Below are positions 35,773 through 44,438 of a stretch of 64,000 nucleotides of DNA, piece after piece (positions within the stretch are counted from its first letter, which is position 1; every line of letters begins with the position of its first letter). The stretch covers positions 28,618-92,617 of the forward strand of contig DAOUEJ010000010.1 in NCBI GenBank assembly GCA_034430615.1, in the 5' to 3' direction. Below the pieces are notes generated by a model. It saw nothing but the letters and a program-made list of their open reading frames with translations. It was not told where the DNA came from and ran no database searches. Origin of the DNA: E44-bin32 sp034430615. GTDB taxonomy: Bacteria > Chloroflexota > Anaerolineae > Anaerolineales > E44-bin32. The translations under genes were made by a program, and so were the position numbers.

Positions 35773-36327
35773 TCATTCAATTTCTTCGAAAGAGAGTTTC
35801 ATTCCGGCCTCAGCCGGATCAAATCCACCCGGGAATATAGTCCGGCTGTTGTATTTTGCTCCCGTCAAGATCGTGCTGCGCAGGATCGAATCGGTGAGAT
35901 TCGCTCCACGCAGATCGGTGCTTCCACCGAGGTTGTCGAGTGAGAGGTTCGCCCCGCTGAGGTTTGTTCCGGAAAAATCCACCAGCGTGAGGTCTGCGCC
36001 ACGCAAAATGGTATTCACAAGCAGCGCACCCTTGAAGGAGGCCCCCTTAGCGATGCACCAGTAGAGATCGGCATTGGATAGATCCGCACCATCGAAGCAA
36101 GCATCCATCAGATGTGCGCTCTGCAGATTGGCGCCAACCAGTCTCGAGTTTGGCACCTTCGTTCCATCAAAGGACGCAGATATGAGTTGGGATCCGGATA
36201 AATCCACGCCCTCGATGTTGAGCCCATCGAAGAGTGCCGATTCGAGCTTGCGGCCGCTAAGGTCCGATCCAGCGAGTTCCCCATTGATCTCGAGTAAATG
36301 TTTGCCGGAAGTGCTCAGGATAATCAT
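35773..36327 (-). CDS. Pentapeptide-repeat protein
   Basis: 184 residues, most of it tandem A(D/N)LxG-type pentapeptides (LVGANLQSAHLMDACFDGAD, LSNADLYWC, ILRGADLTLVDFSGTNLSGA), which fold as a right-handed quadrilateral beta helix. No signal peptide. Pentapeptide proteins can mimic DNA (gyrase inhibitors or fluoroquinolone protection) or serve as scaffolds; nothing here decides between them. Confidence 0.9.
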   Translation of the reverse strand: MIILSTSGKHLLEINGELAGSDLSGRKLESALFDGLNIEGVDLSGSQLISASFDGTKVPNSRLVGANLQSAHLMDACFDGADLSNADLYWCIAKGASFKGALLVNTILRGADLTLVDFSGTNLSGANLSLDNLGGSTDLRGANLTDSILRSTILTGAKYNSRTIFPGGFDPAEAGMKLSFEEIE

Positions 36328-36405
36328 AAGGCCTCAAATGCACTTGCATAACTCCGAGCCGGGCAATGAGCATGAAGCACCATGCTCAAGGGTATCATGT
36401 CCCCG

Positions 36406-36948
36406 CTATGCACCCTGGTGGCGATCCCACATCGCCTTGATCGCCAGCATCTCGCCAACATGCCTGGTCATATCAAACAGCGGATGGCGGATCCAGTAGT
36501 AATTCGTCTGCTTTCCGTCGAAACCTATCGAAGATTGGTCAAGCTCCACCTCGGAGGTTGAGTCGAGGTAGGCACGGATCGCCGCAACAATCTCATCAAA
36601 GTACCCAAGGAGAATTTCAGCGTCGAAGGCTGGGATCCTGTTTACCTCATCCTGCGTGTAACCCGTGACCGCACCCCAACCATCCGTTCCAATCCCCCGT
36701 GGATCATAGCCAGACTTCTCCGCTCACCCCGAGGCGATCCAGATCTCAGCTTCAGCGGATTTCCCGTGGATGTGTTGGATGAGGAAGATATCATGGACCC
36801 TGGCTACATGCCAGATGGTAACGGCGACGCTGTTTCCCGCCTGATCGGGTGACCAGTAGAGGACGTCATGTTCATCTTCATCAAGCATTTGCCGGATGCG
36901 CCGCTCATTGTCGTCTAGCAATTCGTAGAGAACTGTCTTCTTTGTCAT
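36406..36948 (-). pseudogene. DinB/DUF664-like gene with in-frame TGA at codon 75
   Basis: From the ATG at 36948 (AAGGTG upstream): MTKKTVLYELLDDNERRIRQ, NSVAVTIWHVARVHDIFLIQ, WIASG, then TGA (36724-36726), then in the same frame AEKSGYDPRGIGTDGWGAVT, GYTQDEVNRIPAFDAEILLG, WIRHPLFDMTRHVGEMLAIK and TAG at 36406. The complete product of 180 residues has the His triad pattern of DinB metal-binding four-helix bundles (His in WHVA, DMTRHVGE). The TGA sits where Trp would fit. Pseudogene or readthrough. Confidence 0.72.
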
Positions 36949-37068
36949 CGTGGGAACACCTTTTTGGATCCAACCACTACGAACAATGATCCACCTATCC
37001 CTTGTATTCAGGACAGAATTTGAAGATGCATGGGTCAGGACTCATTTCGCGATCCCTCCCAGCGTGAT

Positions 37069-37740
37069 TTATATTGTCCCGAGGCCTGCGATATAGCCAA
37101 GCATAAGGGCAAAATGGCTGAACGCACCCAGGATGACAAAGATGTGCCAGATCTCGTGGAAGCCGAACATCCCCGGGATCGGGTCTGGCTTCTTCAGGAT
37201 GTAGACGAGTGCACCAGCCGTGAAGAACAACCCACCCGTAAGCAGCCAAACAAGCGCGCCTGTGGGTAAATTCGAGAGGATCTCGCCAACGGCCAGGATC
37301 GAGAGCCAACCCATGAGCAGGTAAACTCCGGCTGTGAGCCAGCGAGGTGCGTTGATCATAAAGAGCTTGACGACGATGCCCACCAGCGCGAGAGACCAGA
37401 TGATGGCCAGGAAACCGGATCCCCAGAATCCGGTAAAGAAATGCAGGCAGATCGGTGTATAGGTCCCGGCAATTAGCAAATAAATAGCTGTGTGATCGAG
37501 CTTTCGGAGGAATATACTGAATCTGGGACCCGCCTTGATCAGGTGGTAGGCGGCGCTGGCCGAGAACATCAGCACGAGGGTCACCCCATACATACTCAAA
37601 GAAGCAAGCTTGGTCATGTTATCCCGCACCAGGTATGCGAGTATTACGGCCCCGACCAGCGCGACAAGCGCCGCGACCAGATGAGTCAGGCCATTAAACG
37701 GTTCACGCAGCCTTCCCAAGCTAGATTCCTCCAAGATCAC
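37069..37740 (-). CDS. Hemolysin III family membrane protein
   Basis: 223 residues, seven helices. PAQR/HlyIII signatures: PFNGLTHLVAALVALVGA, MFSASAAYHLI, LRKLDHTAIYLLIAGTYTP and FGFHEIWHIFVILGAFSHF, which contain the Ser/His/Asp zinc-binding residues of this superfamily. Probably a membrane-bound metal-dependent hydrolase; toxin activity is not implied. Confidence 0.92.
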   Translation of the reverse strand: MILEESSLGRLREPFNGLTHLVAALVALVGAVILAYLVRDNMTKLASLSMYGVTLVLMFSASAAYHLIKAGPRFSIFLRKLDHTAIYLLIAGTYTPICLHFFTGFWGSGFLAIIWSLALVGIVVKLFMINAPRWLTAGVYLLMGWLSILAVGEILSNLPTGALVWLLTGGLFFTAGALVYILKKPDPIPGMFGFHEIWHIFVILGAFSHFALMLGYIAGLGTI

Positions 37741-37862
37741 AGGGATTGGTCATGCTTGACCCCGCTAGCCTAGAACAAATCAAATGCATGTGTTGCACGA
37801 GACTCGTGATCAAGGGTTCCATCCCCGAGGGGGATATGATCAGCATCTCCACATCGATCTAG

Positions 37863-38087
37863 TTATCCCGGATTGGAGGTTTTGGTAGCTACCCAGTACA
37901 CCACCATCCAGCATGGAACGATGAATGGGAAGATGCCATACAGCGTGTCAGAGACAGAGTGCGACTGTGCGTCCACAGCCTGGAAGACCTGCAGTGAGAA
38001 GGCAAGCGCAAGCAGCGTGATTGCGAGCCCCTGCCAGGATGTGGGACGAAAGAACCAGCCCTAGGATCGAAACCAAGCATGCTTCAT
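37863..38087 (-). pseudogene. Small membrane protein gene with in-frame TAG at codon 9
   Basis: ATG at 38087: MKHAWFRS, then TAG (38061-38063), then GWFFRPTSWQGLAITLLALA, FSLQVFQAVDAQSHSVSDTL, YGIFPFIVPCWMVVYWVATK and TAA at 37863, one uninterrupted frame of 75 codons. The product would be a two-helix membrane protein. TAG probably replaces Trp (TGG). Uncertain whether anything is translated. Confidence 0.55.
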
Positions 38088-38216
38088 TGTCGATGTCCTC
38101 AAGTACCGATTTGTGATCTTCAACCTGAGTGATCCTAAGCTAATATACCCTTCGACGGCTGCCAGCAGCTGGGTCTAGTAGGTTCTCCATTCAGGAATTA
38201 TTTCAATTTGCACTAT

Positions 38217-38654
38217 CTAACTCAGATAGCCCAACTTGCCATATAGCGCTCTTGTTATCCAGGTAAGCGTAATGTAAAGATACCCGATAAACAAAACCAC
38301 CAACGTATACGTTATAAGCACGCGCGGACTTTCCAGCCAGCTCCCGCTCCCGGTGATGGTCCAATATATTTGAAACCCAACCAGGAAGACCAGCAAGAAG
38401 GCCGGTGGCGCGAACCAGGACATCCTGCGATATACGCCAGATGGCTTCAAGCAGAGCACCGTCTGCAAGACGATGAAGAAACCCAGGTATATAATTCCCG
38501 CGTACAACAGCGATCCAACCAGCAGGAGCTCAACAATCCCTGCGGATGGACTTGTTTTCCCCAGCACGGCCCGGCCCCAACTTATAGCCAATATCAGCAA
38601 GGGCAAAGCGAAGGGGCCAGCCAGTGCCATTCGCCAACACGATTTTTCGCCCAA
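38217..38654 (-). CDS. Hypothetical membrane protein
   Basis: 145 residues, four helices, ending YITLTWITRALYGKLGYLS. ATG at 38654 or 38627. No recognised family. It lies 31 bases downstream of the DoxX-like gene and may share its transcript. Confidence 0.68.
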   Translation of the reverse strand: MGEKSCWRMALAGPFALPLLILAISWGRAVLGKTSPSAGIVELLLVGSLLYAGIIYLGFFIVLQTVLCLKPSGVYRRMSWFAPPAFLLVFLVGFQIYWTITGSGSWLESPRVLITYTLVVLFIGYLYITLTWITRALYGKLGYLS

Positions 38655-38685
38655 GCGTTATTGCCTACAGCCCCATCCCCCCCGA

Positions 38686-39195
38686 TCAACCCGGCTCAAT
38701 TGCCTCGCTTGCGCTCGCGTCCCTAGCTGAGATGAACTGTCCCCCGTTGACGGTTGCCCCGATCACGAGCCCGGCACTGATGAGCACGATGTTCTTGATG
38801 ATGTATTGACCTTCGAACGTCGGGACGAAGGGGAAAGAGGTGAAACAGACTTCAGGGAAAATCAGAAGCGGCGTCAGCGTGCCCAGCATCTGGAGCCACA
38901 GTAAAAAGAGCGTCCCGCGCAAGAAGAAACCGGTGACCAAGCCCAGGCCGATCAGGGTCTCCCAGATCGCCAAGATGAGCACTGCAGTTTTGGGGGTTAG
39001 CAGGCCAAACGTGAGCACGCTGATCGTATCAGCGGCGAGACTCTGAGCAGGGCTCAAACCTGGAAAAAACTTTAGCACACCAAACCAGATAAAGACCACG
39101 CCCAGGCTTACTCGTAACAGCAGAATGCTGTTCTTAGCCATCCATGAAGTCAGGGTTGTGTCAATGCGGTTAAAAGTCGTTGAGAGTGATGTCAT
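38686..39195 (-). CDS. DoxX / DUF417-like membrane protein
   Basis: 169 residues, four helices. LRVSLGVVFIWFGVLKFFPG and LTPKTAVLILAIWETLIGLG, VTGFFLRGTLFLLWLQMLGT, and GQYIIKNIVLISAGLVIGAT follow the DoxX-like fold. Family members are small quinone-linked or stress-related membrane proteins of uncertain function. Confidence 0.83.
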   Translation of the reverse strand: MTSLSTTFNRIDTTLTSWMAKNSILLLRVSLGVVFIWFGVLKFFPGLSPAQSLAADTISVLTFGLLTPKTAVLILAIWETLIGLGLVTGFFLRGTLFLLWLQMLGTLTPLLIFPEVCFTSFPFVPTFEGQYIIKNIVLISAGLVIGATVNGGQFISARDASASEAIEPG

Positions 39196-39284
39196 TATTG
39201 GGACTCCTTCTTGTGAACGCTGTTGAAAGCAGACTGAACACCTTATCGAGCTATTATAACTATTCTAACTGAACGGCGTCGCCT

Positions 39285-39303
39285 CGCCTCCTACGAGGAG
39301 GCG
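39285..39303. repeat. Strong hairpin in the gap before the DoxX-like gene
   Basis: CGCCTCC-TACGA-GGAGGCG, perfect 7-bp stem; outer GGCG...CGCC pairs may extend it. It sits between the Nudix gene stop and the DoxX start (39196-39415). No T-run, so termination is uncertain. Confidence 0.5.
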
Positions 39304-39415
39304 GGCTGGCGCCGGGTCTTATGGTTTGAGAACTAAGCACCTCCCATGGTGGATGAGATCGAAAGGTTCGACAATCAAACGAGCCTACAGCAGTCTGAAA
39401 GCTGGAGCGGTACAT

Positions 39416-39895
39416 TCAGGCTTCGTGAACGTCCAGGAAGCGAACCTCGGGGAAGCCAGATTCGAGATCATCCCAGAACCCCTGCTTCAAATGTTCGGGC
39501 CAAACGACAAGTGCTACCATCTCTTTTCTACTCAGCCACTTGAGATCTCGAATATACAGTTCATCAGGCCCCGCCCCGGCGACATTCTCCATCGTCAACT
39601 CGCCGAAGACGCTATCCGCCAAGAAGAAGAGCTCAACATGGTGAACACCGGCACTCTTCTCGATAAATTCACGTAGGTAAACGAGCTTCCCAATAGAGAC
39701 CCGCAATCCGGTTTCTTCAAACGTCTCCCGGACCGCAGCATCGATGATTGATAGGTCATGCGCCTCCAAACCTCCACCAGGAGGTATCCACCATTCTTCG
39801 CCCGTGGAGGGATCAACATGTTTAACGAGAAGCATCTTCCCATCTTGAAAAATGATTGCCGCCGCGCGAATTCTCTGCTCCACGACCTTCTCCAA
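39416..39895 (-). CDS. Nudix hydrolase
   Basis: 159 residues. Nudix box with a few extra residues: GGGLEAHDLSIIDAAVRETF then EETGL, preceded by EEWWIPPGG. AAIIFQDGKMLLVKH forms the first strand. Cytosolic. Substrate unknown. It lies 27 bases downstream of the alpha/beta hydrolase gene. Confidence 0.87.
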   Translation of the reverse strand: MEKVVEQRIRAAAIIFQDGKMLLVKHVDPSTGEEWWIPPGGGLEAHDLSIIDAAVRETFEETGLRVSIGKLVYLREFIEKSAGVHHVELFFLADSVFGELTMENVAGAGPDELYIRDLKWLSRKEMVALVVWPEHLKQGFWDDLESGFPEVRFLDVHEA

Positions 39896-39922
39896 TGACC
39901 CATTCAGGTTTTCTAACTCAAG

Positions 39923-40777
39923 CTAGAGTTCGAGCCCTTCTATGAAGATTGCCGGTTGTTCGAGGAAAGGAGCATGACCTGCACCGGGGATGAAGGCCAG
40001 CTTGCTCGCTGGGATCTCGCGCTGTGCGCGCTGAGCATGGCTTCGAGGAAAATAGCTATCGTCATCTCCCCACAGGATCAAAACCGGCAAGCGAAGGTTT
40101 TCGAGTGCCCTACTCGATACAGGCAAGGCAATATGCCATGTCCTGGACAACATCCATAGGAAACCACCCAGCCCGGTCGGAGGGGAAGCATCCCCACCCA
40201 GGAACGCAGCGGCCATTTCCTGCCTTCTCGCATCATCACCGGCGAACATGACACGACCCATCCGGGCTCGTGATAGTTGCTCGTCTCGAGTGAACATCGC
40301 AATCAGGAGCCTGAGGGTCGCAGCCAGGCTTGGAAAACCGAGTGAAATGGCATCCACAAGCACGAGGCGTTTCACCTTTGCTGGATATTTCCCGGCATAC
40401 CTGAGTGCAAGCGCACCACCAAGTGAGTGGCCAACCAGATCCACCGGGCCAAGCCCCATCGCATCGATAAAAGAATTGAGCCAACGCAAATAGGCTGGTA
40501 CGGTGTAAAGACCGGATAGCCCTTCGCTCCTACCATGTCCAGGCAGGTCGGGCGCAATCACGGCCCTCTTCTCCGCCAGGGCAGGAATAATCCCGGTAAA
40601 GAGTTTGCAATCTCCTCCTGCCCCATGCAGGAGGAGAAGCGGATCTCCATGCCCGGCGGAGATAAAATACGTCCTGGTGCGAGCCGTTGTCGCCCAGGCG
40701 TGATGCATTTCAGCAGCGGAGCCTTCGGAAGTATTCAGCATGGCTAGCCAGTGTAGATCACGAACTTGCTCGAACAA
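39923..40777 (-). CDS. Alpha/beta hydrolase
   Basis: 284 residues, or 272 from the ATG at 40741. Serine-hydrolase core: LLLLHGAGGDCKLF, APDLPGHGRSEG, nucleophile VGHSLGGALALRYAG, acid in LILWGDDDSYFP and His in PGAGHAPFLEQP. Similar to haloperoxidase/esterase-type hydrolases; no signal peptide. Confidence 0.88.
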   Translation of the reverse strand: MFEQVRDLHWLAMLNTSEGSAAEMHHAWATTARTRTYFISAGHGDPLLLLHGAGGDCKLFTGIIPALAEKRAVIAPDLPGHGRSEGLSGLYTVPAYLRWLNSFIDAMGLGPVDLVGHSLGGALALRYAGKYPAKVKRLVLVDAISLGFPSLAATLRLLIAMFTRDEQLSRARMGRVMFAGDDARRQEMAAAFLGGDASPPTGLGGFLWMLSRTWHIALPVSSRALENLRLPVLILWGDDDSYFPRSHAQRAQREIPASKLAFIPGAGHAPFLEQPAIFIEGLEL

Positions 40778-40915
40778 GCATCTGTGCTTGGGCCAGGGGG
40801 TTCAACTTATCGATCAACTAAACGTATTGAACCAGCCAGGATGTATATCAATGGCTATCGACCCACCCAATGTCGTTCCAGACCTTGTGGCATCGGGCAT
40901 GAATTAACCACGATT

Positions 40916-41467
40916 TCAGCGTCCTCCGAGTGGCAAGGCTTCCATAACCCTAAATGAAAATTTTTCGTTCGGGACAATGAACATAAGCTCATTACAAACG
41001 AATGAACCTTGTCTGCTTTCTCCTTGCAGCCGCCTGAGAAGTTCTTCGTCGACAGTAGGTCCTGACAATCCCTCGGTTATCGTCATGTGAGGGATGAAAT
41101 CCGCGCTATGGCTCAAGCTTGTATTAAAGAAACCGGTCTTGTGTAAGGCGGTGCGTATTCCCAGCACCAGCCCCCTGGGCTCTATTTCATACCAGATACA
41201 GGGATACGGCAGAAATGAATTCAGGGGTCCATACCGAAGTTCAAAACTACTGAAGGATTTGAGTAGATACCTGATTGGGATCCACTCGTCGTCGACGAGC
41301 GATCGAATCAAGGGTTGCGTGATAGTAATGTGGGTTTCACAGATTGATTTTGAGACTGGATCATACTCCTGGCGTTGGCTATTAACGATCTCCCGGATTT
41401 CAGGCGGAGGCCAGATTACGATTGTCCCAAACCGGTACGGCCTCTGCCAGTCTTCCCAATCATCCAT
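40916..41467 (-). CDS. 2'-5' RNA ligase-like (2H phosphoesterase) protein
   Basis: 183 residues with two H-x-T motifs, THITITQPLI (about residue 46) and PHMTITEGLS (about 130), spaced as in the 2H superfamily (LigT/CPDase). These proteins hydrolyse or ligate cyclic phosphodiesters such as RNA ends or nucleotides. Substrate unknown. The gene's neighbours are unrelated. Confidence 0.82.
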   Translation of the reverse strand: MDDWEDWQRPYRFGTIVIWPPPEIREIVNSQRQEYDPVSKSICETHITITQPLIRSLVDDEWIPIRYLLKSFSSFELRYGPLNSFLPYPCIWYEIEPRGLVLGIRTALHKTGFFNTSLSHSADFIPHMTITEGLSGPTVDEELLRRLQGESRQGSFVCNELMFIVPNEKFSFRVMEALPLGGR

Positions 41468-41597
41468 AATTTATCTCCAGCATTGGAAACGAAGATGGCG
41501 TTACAGATTCTAGCGAAGCAGATCGTTACTACCACTCCCTTTTTTTTCGCGGTTCAGGAGGGGTCCTCTGCAACGAGAGATTTACCGGTGGTCCTTT

Positions 41598-42011
41598 CTA
41601 GAAACCTCGAACCTTGCTCGGTACTACTCGGATCGTAACACTGTATTCCTGATATACCTCGGCGAATGTCCTCCCACTCTTCTCCATAACACTCTCATAC
41701 TTCGTAAAAAATAGGGGATTGGGCTCAAGGGTATGCTCCTCTACGGAAGCGGTTCCTGTGATAATTACGACATCCCCCCCGAGAGGCGTTGCCCCTTCGA
41801 GATTCAAGGAGACCCTTGGGTTGCGTGAGATGTTCATAAGTTTTGAAGTTCCAGGCTTTGTATAGATGAGGAAACTAGTGCCATCCCAAAGGAACCAGAC
41901 TGGATTCGGCTGAGGTGACCCATCGGATGCTATCGTCGTAAGCCATATCACCTCCTCATCATGCAGTCGTCTGGCTGCGTGTTCACCAAATTCCGATGAC
42001 AAGTCGATCAC
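41598..42011 (-). CDS. PPOX-class flavin/F420-dependent oxidoreductase
   Basis: 137 residues: VIWLTTIASDGSPQPNPVWF, LWDGTSFLIYTKPGTSKLMN, ISRNPRVSLNLEG and VVIITGTASVEE match the split-barrel PPOX family, including the SKLxNI-RNPRV core of the F420-dependent group (Rv3369-like). It probably binds FMN or F420 as a dimer. Substrate unknown. Confidence 0.87.
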   Translation of the reverse strand: MIDLSSEFGEHAARRLHDEEVIWLTTIASDGSPQPNPVWFLWDGTSFLIYTKPGTSKLMNISRNPRVSLNLEGATPLGGDVVIITGTASVEEHTLEPNPLFFTKYESVMEKSGRTFAEVYQEYSVTIRVVPSKVRGF

Positions 42012-42094
42012 AACAATCCTCTCTTTGTGATTAAATCAGAATCTCATGCATCAAGCTCGAGTTGCTCGAACACCTCTCCCATCCGCGTAGAAAC

Positions 42095-42235
42095 GCCTCC
42101 AGACGTTCACTCTGGCAAAGACTTCCCAACTCGCATTTATACCCGATCGATTGCATATTGTGTCGCAACATTCGCTATTCACCCGGCGCAGACAGGGTAC
42201 CGAATGTTCTTGGCGGGGCAGCGATACGTTAGGCA
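42095..42235 (-). repeat. Dispersed cassette-like repeat, copy R1
   Basis: In minus sense it begins GCCTAACGTATCGCTGCC (42235 downward) and contains GAACATTCGG...CGAATGTT as a hairpin, then TGCAATCGATCGGG and GCGAGTTGGGAAG. The stop codon TAA of the methyltransferase (42229-42231) lies within the CCTAAC edge. The GTCTCGCTGCC-like left block is shortened relative to other copies. Confidence 0.65.
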
Positions 42236-42867
42236 CCTTCATAAGGCTTGCTGACGAGGGCAGCTATCACCTTCCCTCCCGCCCGCTCCGTAACCCGCTC
42301 CACCCTGAATCGGCGGAATTCAAACTCCACTTCTTCCCTTGTGAAGATGTGATGAGGCACTCCTTTCTCTGCCCCGGTCAACGGCACGAAGGTAGCTGGC
42401 TCGACTTGTATAAAATCCTCCCCCTCGTCCTTCTGTCCTGATACCGTTATAAAAGCCACACCACCCATGGTCAATACTCTGAAAATCTCGGTGATGGATT
42501 GTCGGACTTCGGCTTTGCGTGCATGGTGAATAACCTGTGTTGACAGTACAGCTGAGAAGCAGCTATCACTGAATGGCAGAGGAAACCTCATATCACCTAG
42601 CACAGTATCAGATTGGAGCTCTCTATCGCTTAACCATCCACGGGTCAATCTCAACGCTGTGGATGATATATCCAACCCGCAAACCTGAAAGCCCTCTTGA
42701 ACAAGATGGACAAGATGTCTCCCGTTGCCACATCCAAGGTCAAGAATTCGCGTGCAGCCCCGATCCTTGAACTCTTGGACTACTTCTTCGAACCTCGGAA
42801 ACGGCTCTCTGTAAAGGCGGCCCTCTCTCTGGTAGACCATTTCCCAGGGATGCTTCTTTGCGTTCAT
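42229..42867 (-). CDS. Class I SAM-dependent methyltransferase
   Basis: 212 residues. Motif I ILDLGCGNGRHLVHLVQEG, post-I VCGLDISSTAL, then LGDMRFPLPFSDSCFSAVLS, QVIHHARKAEV and EIFRVLTMGGVAFITVSG. Its stop lies in the CCTAAC edge of repeat R1, so gene and repeat form one unit. The C-terminus EVEFEFRRFRVERVTERAGG suggests a substrate domain; substrate unknown. Confidence 0.88.
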   Translation of the reverse strand: MNAKKHPWEMVYQREGRLYREPFPRFEEVVQEFKDRGCTRILDLGCGNGRHLVHLVQEGFQVCGLDISSTALRLTRGWLSDRELQSDTVLGDMRFPLPFSDSCFSAVLSTQVIHHARKAEVRQSITEIFRVLTMGGVAFITVSGQKDEGEDFIQVEPATFVPLTGAEKGVPHHIFTREEVEFEFRRFRVERVTERAGGKVIAALVSKPYEGA

Positions 42868-42936
42868 CGTTCTCTGCAGATGCTCCTCATGGTCGCCTAA
42901 TTACTCGAGTTTCACGTAATCTTCAACAAGGACGAT

Positions 42937-43254
42937 TCAGCCAATGGGAGATTTCGGATTAATGCCCTCTTCAATCTCTAACAACAAGTAGAGAACTTCA
43001 GAAATCGCCCGGAGAAAGACGAAGATGAAAACGAAGATCAAAGAAAGTGCAATTTGACTTATCGCCCCAAATACGACCGAGAGAAGAGCTCCCGACAAGA
43101 GTGGGTCGATGGTAGCAATTGTGTAAATCAGGGGAACCAAGAGAAGTATAGCTATTGCCAGAAAGATCCAAGACAAGGTATTCGCGGTCGTGCTGATGGA
43201 AACAATCCTATCCACACCATAGTACTTGCCTTCTTCTTGCACTTGCTCGCTCAT
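42937..43254 (-). CDS. Hypothetical membrane protein
   Basis: 105 residues, two to three helices (SWIFLAIAILLLVPLIYTIA, LSLIFVFIFVFLRAISEVLY) with an acidic start and end. It begins right after repeat R2 with AAGGAGAA upstream. No recognised family. Confidence 0.68.
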   Translation of the reverse strand: MSEQVQEEGKYYGVDRIVSISTTANTLSWIFLAIAILLLVPLIYTIATIDPLLSGALLSVVFGAISQIALSLIFVFIFVFLRAISEVLYLLLEIEEGINPKSPIG

Positions 43255-43309
43255 CGATATTCTCCTTTTTTATATGATCCATACCGAAAACGGTCAGTAG
43301 GCCAACAGC

Positions 43310-43493
43310 ATTGAACCTCGCGCACTACCCTGCCGGGACGCGCCGGGGTATTCACCCTGGCTATGGCTTCCCGACTCGCACTTCCGATCTACAGATCGCA
43401 TATCGCACCGGACGATCCACCGTTCACCCCGCACGGAGGGGTTCCCGGATGTTCCTAGCGGGATCACCCTTCACCAAGAACGAGTTGTTATGT
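43310..43493 (-). repeat. Dispersed cassette-like repeat, copy R2
   Basis: In minus sense: ACATAACAACTCGTTC (43494 downward) contains the Nudix stop TAA, then GGTGATCCCGCTAGGAACAT, GCGGGGTGAACGGTGG, GTGCGATATGCGATC, GCGAGTCGGGAAGCCATAGC and CCAGGGTGAATACCCCGG, ending GTTCAATGCTGTTGGCC (about 43312). The next gene starts 56 bases later. The left edge resembles the R'' end of classical attC sites (TAACAATTCGTTC). Confidence 0.65.
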
Positions 43494-44144
43494 TGTATCA
43501 CCATTGATAAGAGTCTCGAAACCTACTCGCCCATCAAAATAAGGGCGAGGGATTTCGCCCCTCAAGATTTTGAACACAATGGGAAGTCTCCTAACTTGAC
43601 CCGGGGACAATTCAGGCAAGTTGGACTCCGAAAAGAAATCGGCCGCAAGCGCTTCGCTGCCAGGCTTTGGATCAGGATTTTCAGATTCAACCAAAAAGAC
43701 AAAATGAAATAAATGAGACTTGGTCTGCGTCTTCCATAACCGAGAATCAAAAACCCCTAACAAATCTGCTGCAACTCCTTCTACTCCCGCCTCTTCCTCA
43801 AGCTCACGGAGGGCGGCTTCTGATAGAACTTCTCCAACTTCGACTAGACCACCCGGAACTGCCCATAGGCCATTATCCTCTCGTTGGATGAGCAAAACCT
43901 TGCCATCATGCTGAACAACAGCAGAGGCTCCAACAAGTGGGCTCAAATGAAGGAGCGTATCCTGGAATTGTGAAAGGATTACATCAGACGGGCGACCTTC
44001 TAACGCACCAATGAGTCTCGCACGTAAAGATAATCCCCTTTCATATCGCTCTCGATCATAGGGATCCTCGGAGAAGTAGAGCCCGGTGGAAGCGATGCCT
44101 CGCAATTCATCTGCAATCTGGTAAATCTCTTCTTGAAACGACAT
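43488..44144 (-). CDS. Nudix hydrolase with N-terminal helical domain (ADP-sugar pyrophosphatase-like)
   Basis: 218 residues from the ATG at 44144 (GAGGGA upstream). Residues 1-65 are an N-terminal domain seen in some Nudix proteins, starting SFQEEIYQIADELRGIA with GLYFSEDPYDRERYE. The Nudix box is GGLVEVGEVLSEAALRELEE then EAGV. The stop TAA lies in the left edge of repeat R2, and the start is just after repeat R3. Confidence 0.86.
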   Translation of the reverse strand: MSFQEEIYQIADELRGIASTGLYFSEDPYDRERYERGLSLRARLIGALEGRPSDVILSQFQDTLLHLSPLVGASAVVQHDGKVLLIQREDNGLWAVPGGLVEVGEVLSEAALRELEEEAGVEGVAADLLGVFDSRLWKTQTKSHLFHFVFLVESENPDPKPGSEALAADFFSESNLPELSPGQVRRLPIVFKILRGEIPRPYFDGRVGFETLINGDTT

Positions 44145-44164
44145 AACTTCCCTCAAAGTTCATT

Positions 44165-44438
44165 CCCTCATGAGCAGGAGGATGCAATATGACAACCTCG
44201 AACTTCGCAAGGCACACTGGGTGGAGATGTCCGGGCATTCACCCAGGCCACAAATCCTCACCGCCATATCCTGCAACATCAATTTGATTATTGGTCCGCA
44301 TCGTTCATCCCTGTGTTTCTGTAGTGCTTTCCGTCGTTCGCCCCGCACAAACGGTGCGCCGTATGGTCTTCTTGGCGGGATCCCCGGTTGTCTCCTGTTC
44401 ACCCTGATGTACTTACAGGGCAGCGGGACATTAGATAA
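44165..44438 (-). repeat. Dispersed cassette-like repeat, copy R3
   Basis: In minus sense from 44438: ATCTAATGTCCCGCTGCCCT (stop TAA of the kinase-like gene inside), GTAAGTACATCAGGGTGAAC, AGGAGACAACCGGGGATCCC, GCCAAGAA, then GGGATGAACGATGCGG, CCTGGGTGAATGCCCGG, CCCAGTGTGCCTTGCGAAG, TTCGAGGTTGTCAT. Hairpin CCCTG-ATGTACTTA-CAGGG at 44402-44420. Nearly full-length copy of about 270 bases; next gene begins 21 bases after it. Confidence 0.7.

Noticed and set aside
39240..39340. CTAACTGAACGGCG as another copy of the dispersed repeat
   Set aside because: Order and orientation of blocks do not match; only the short GAACGG word is shared.
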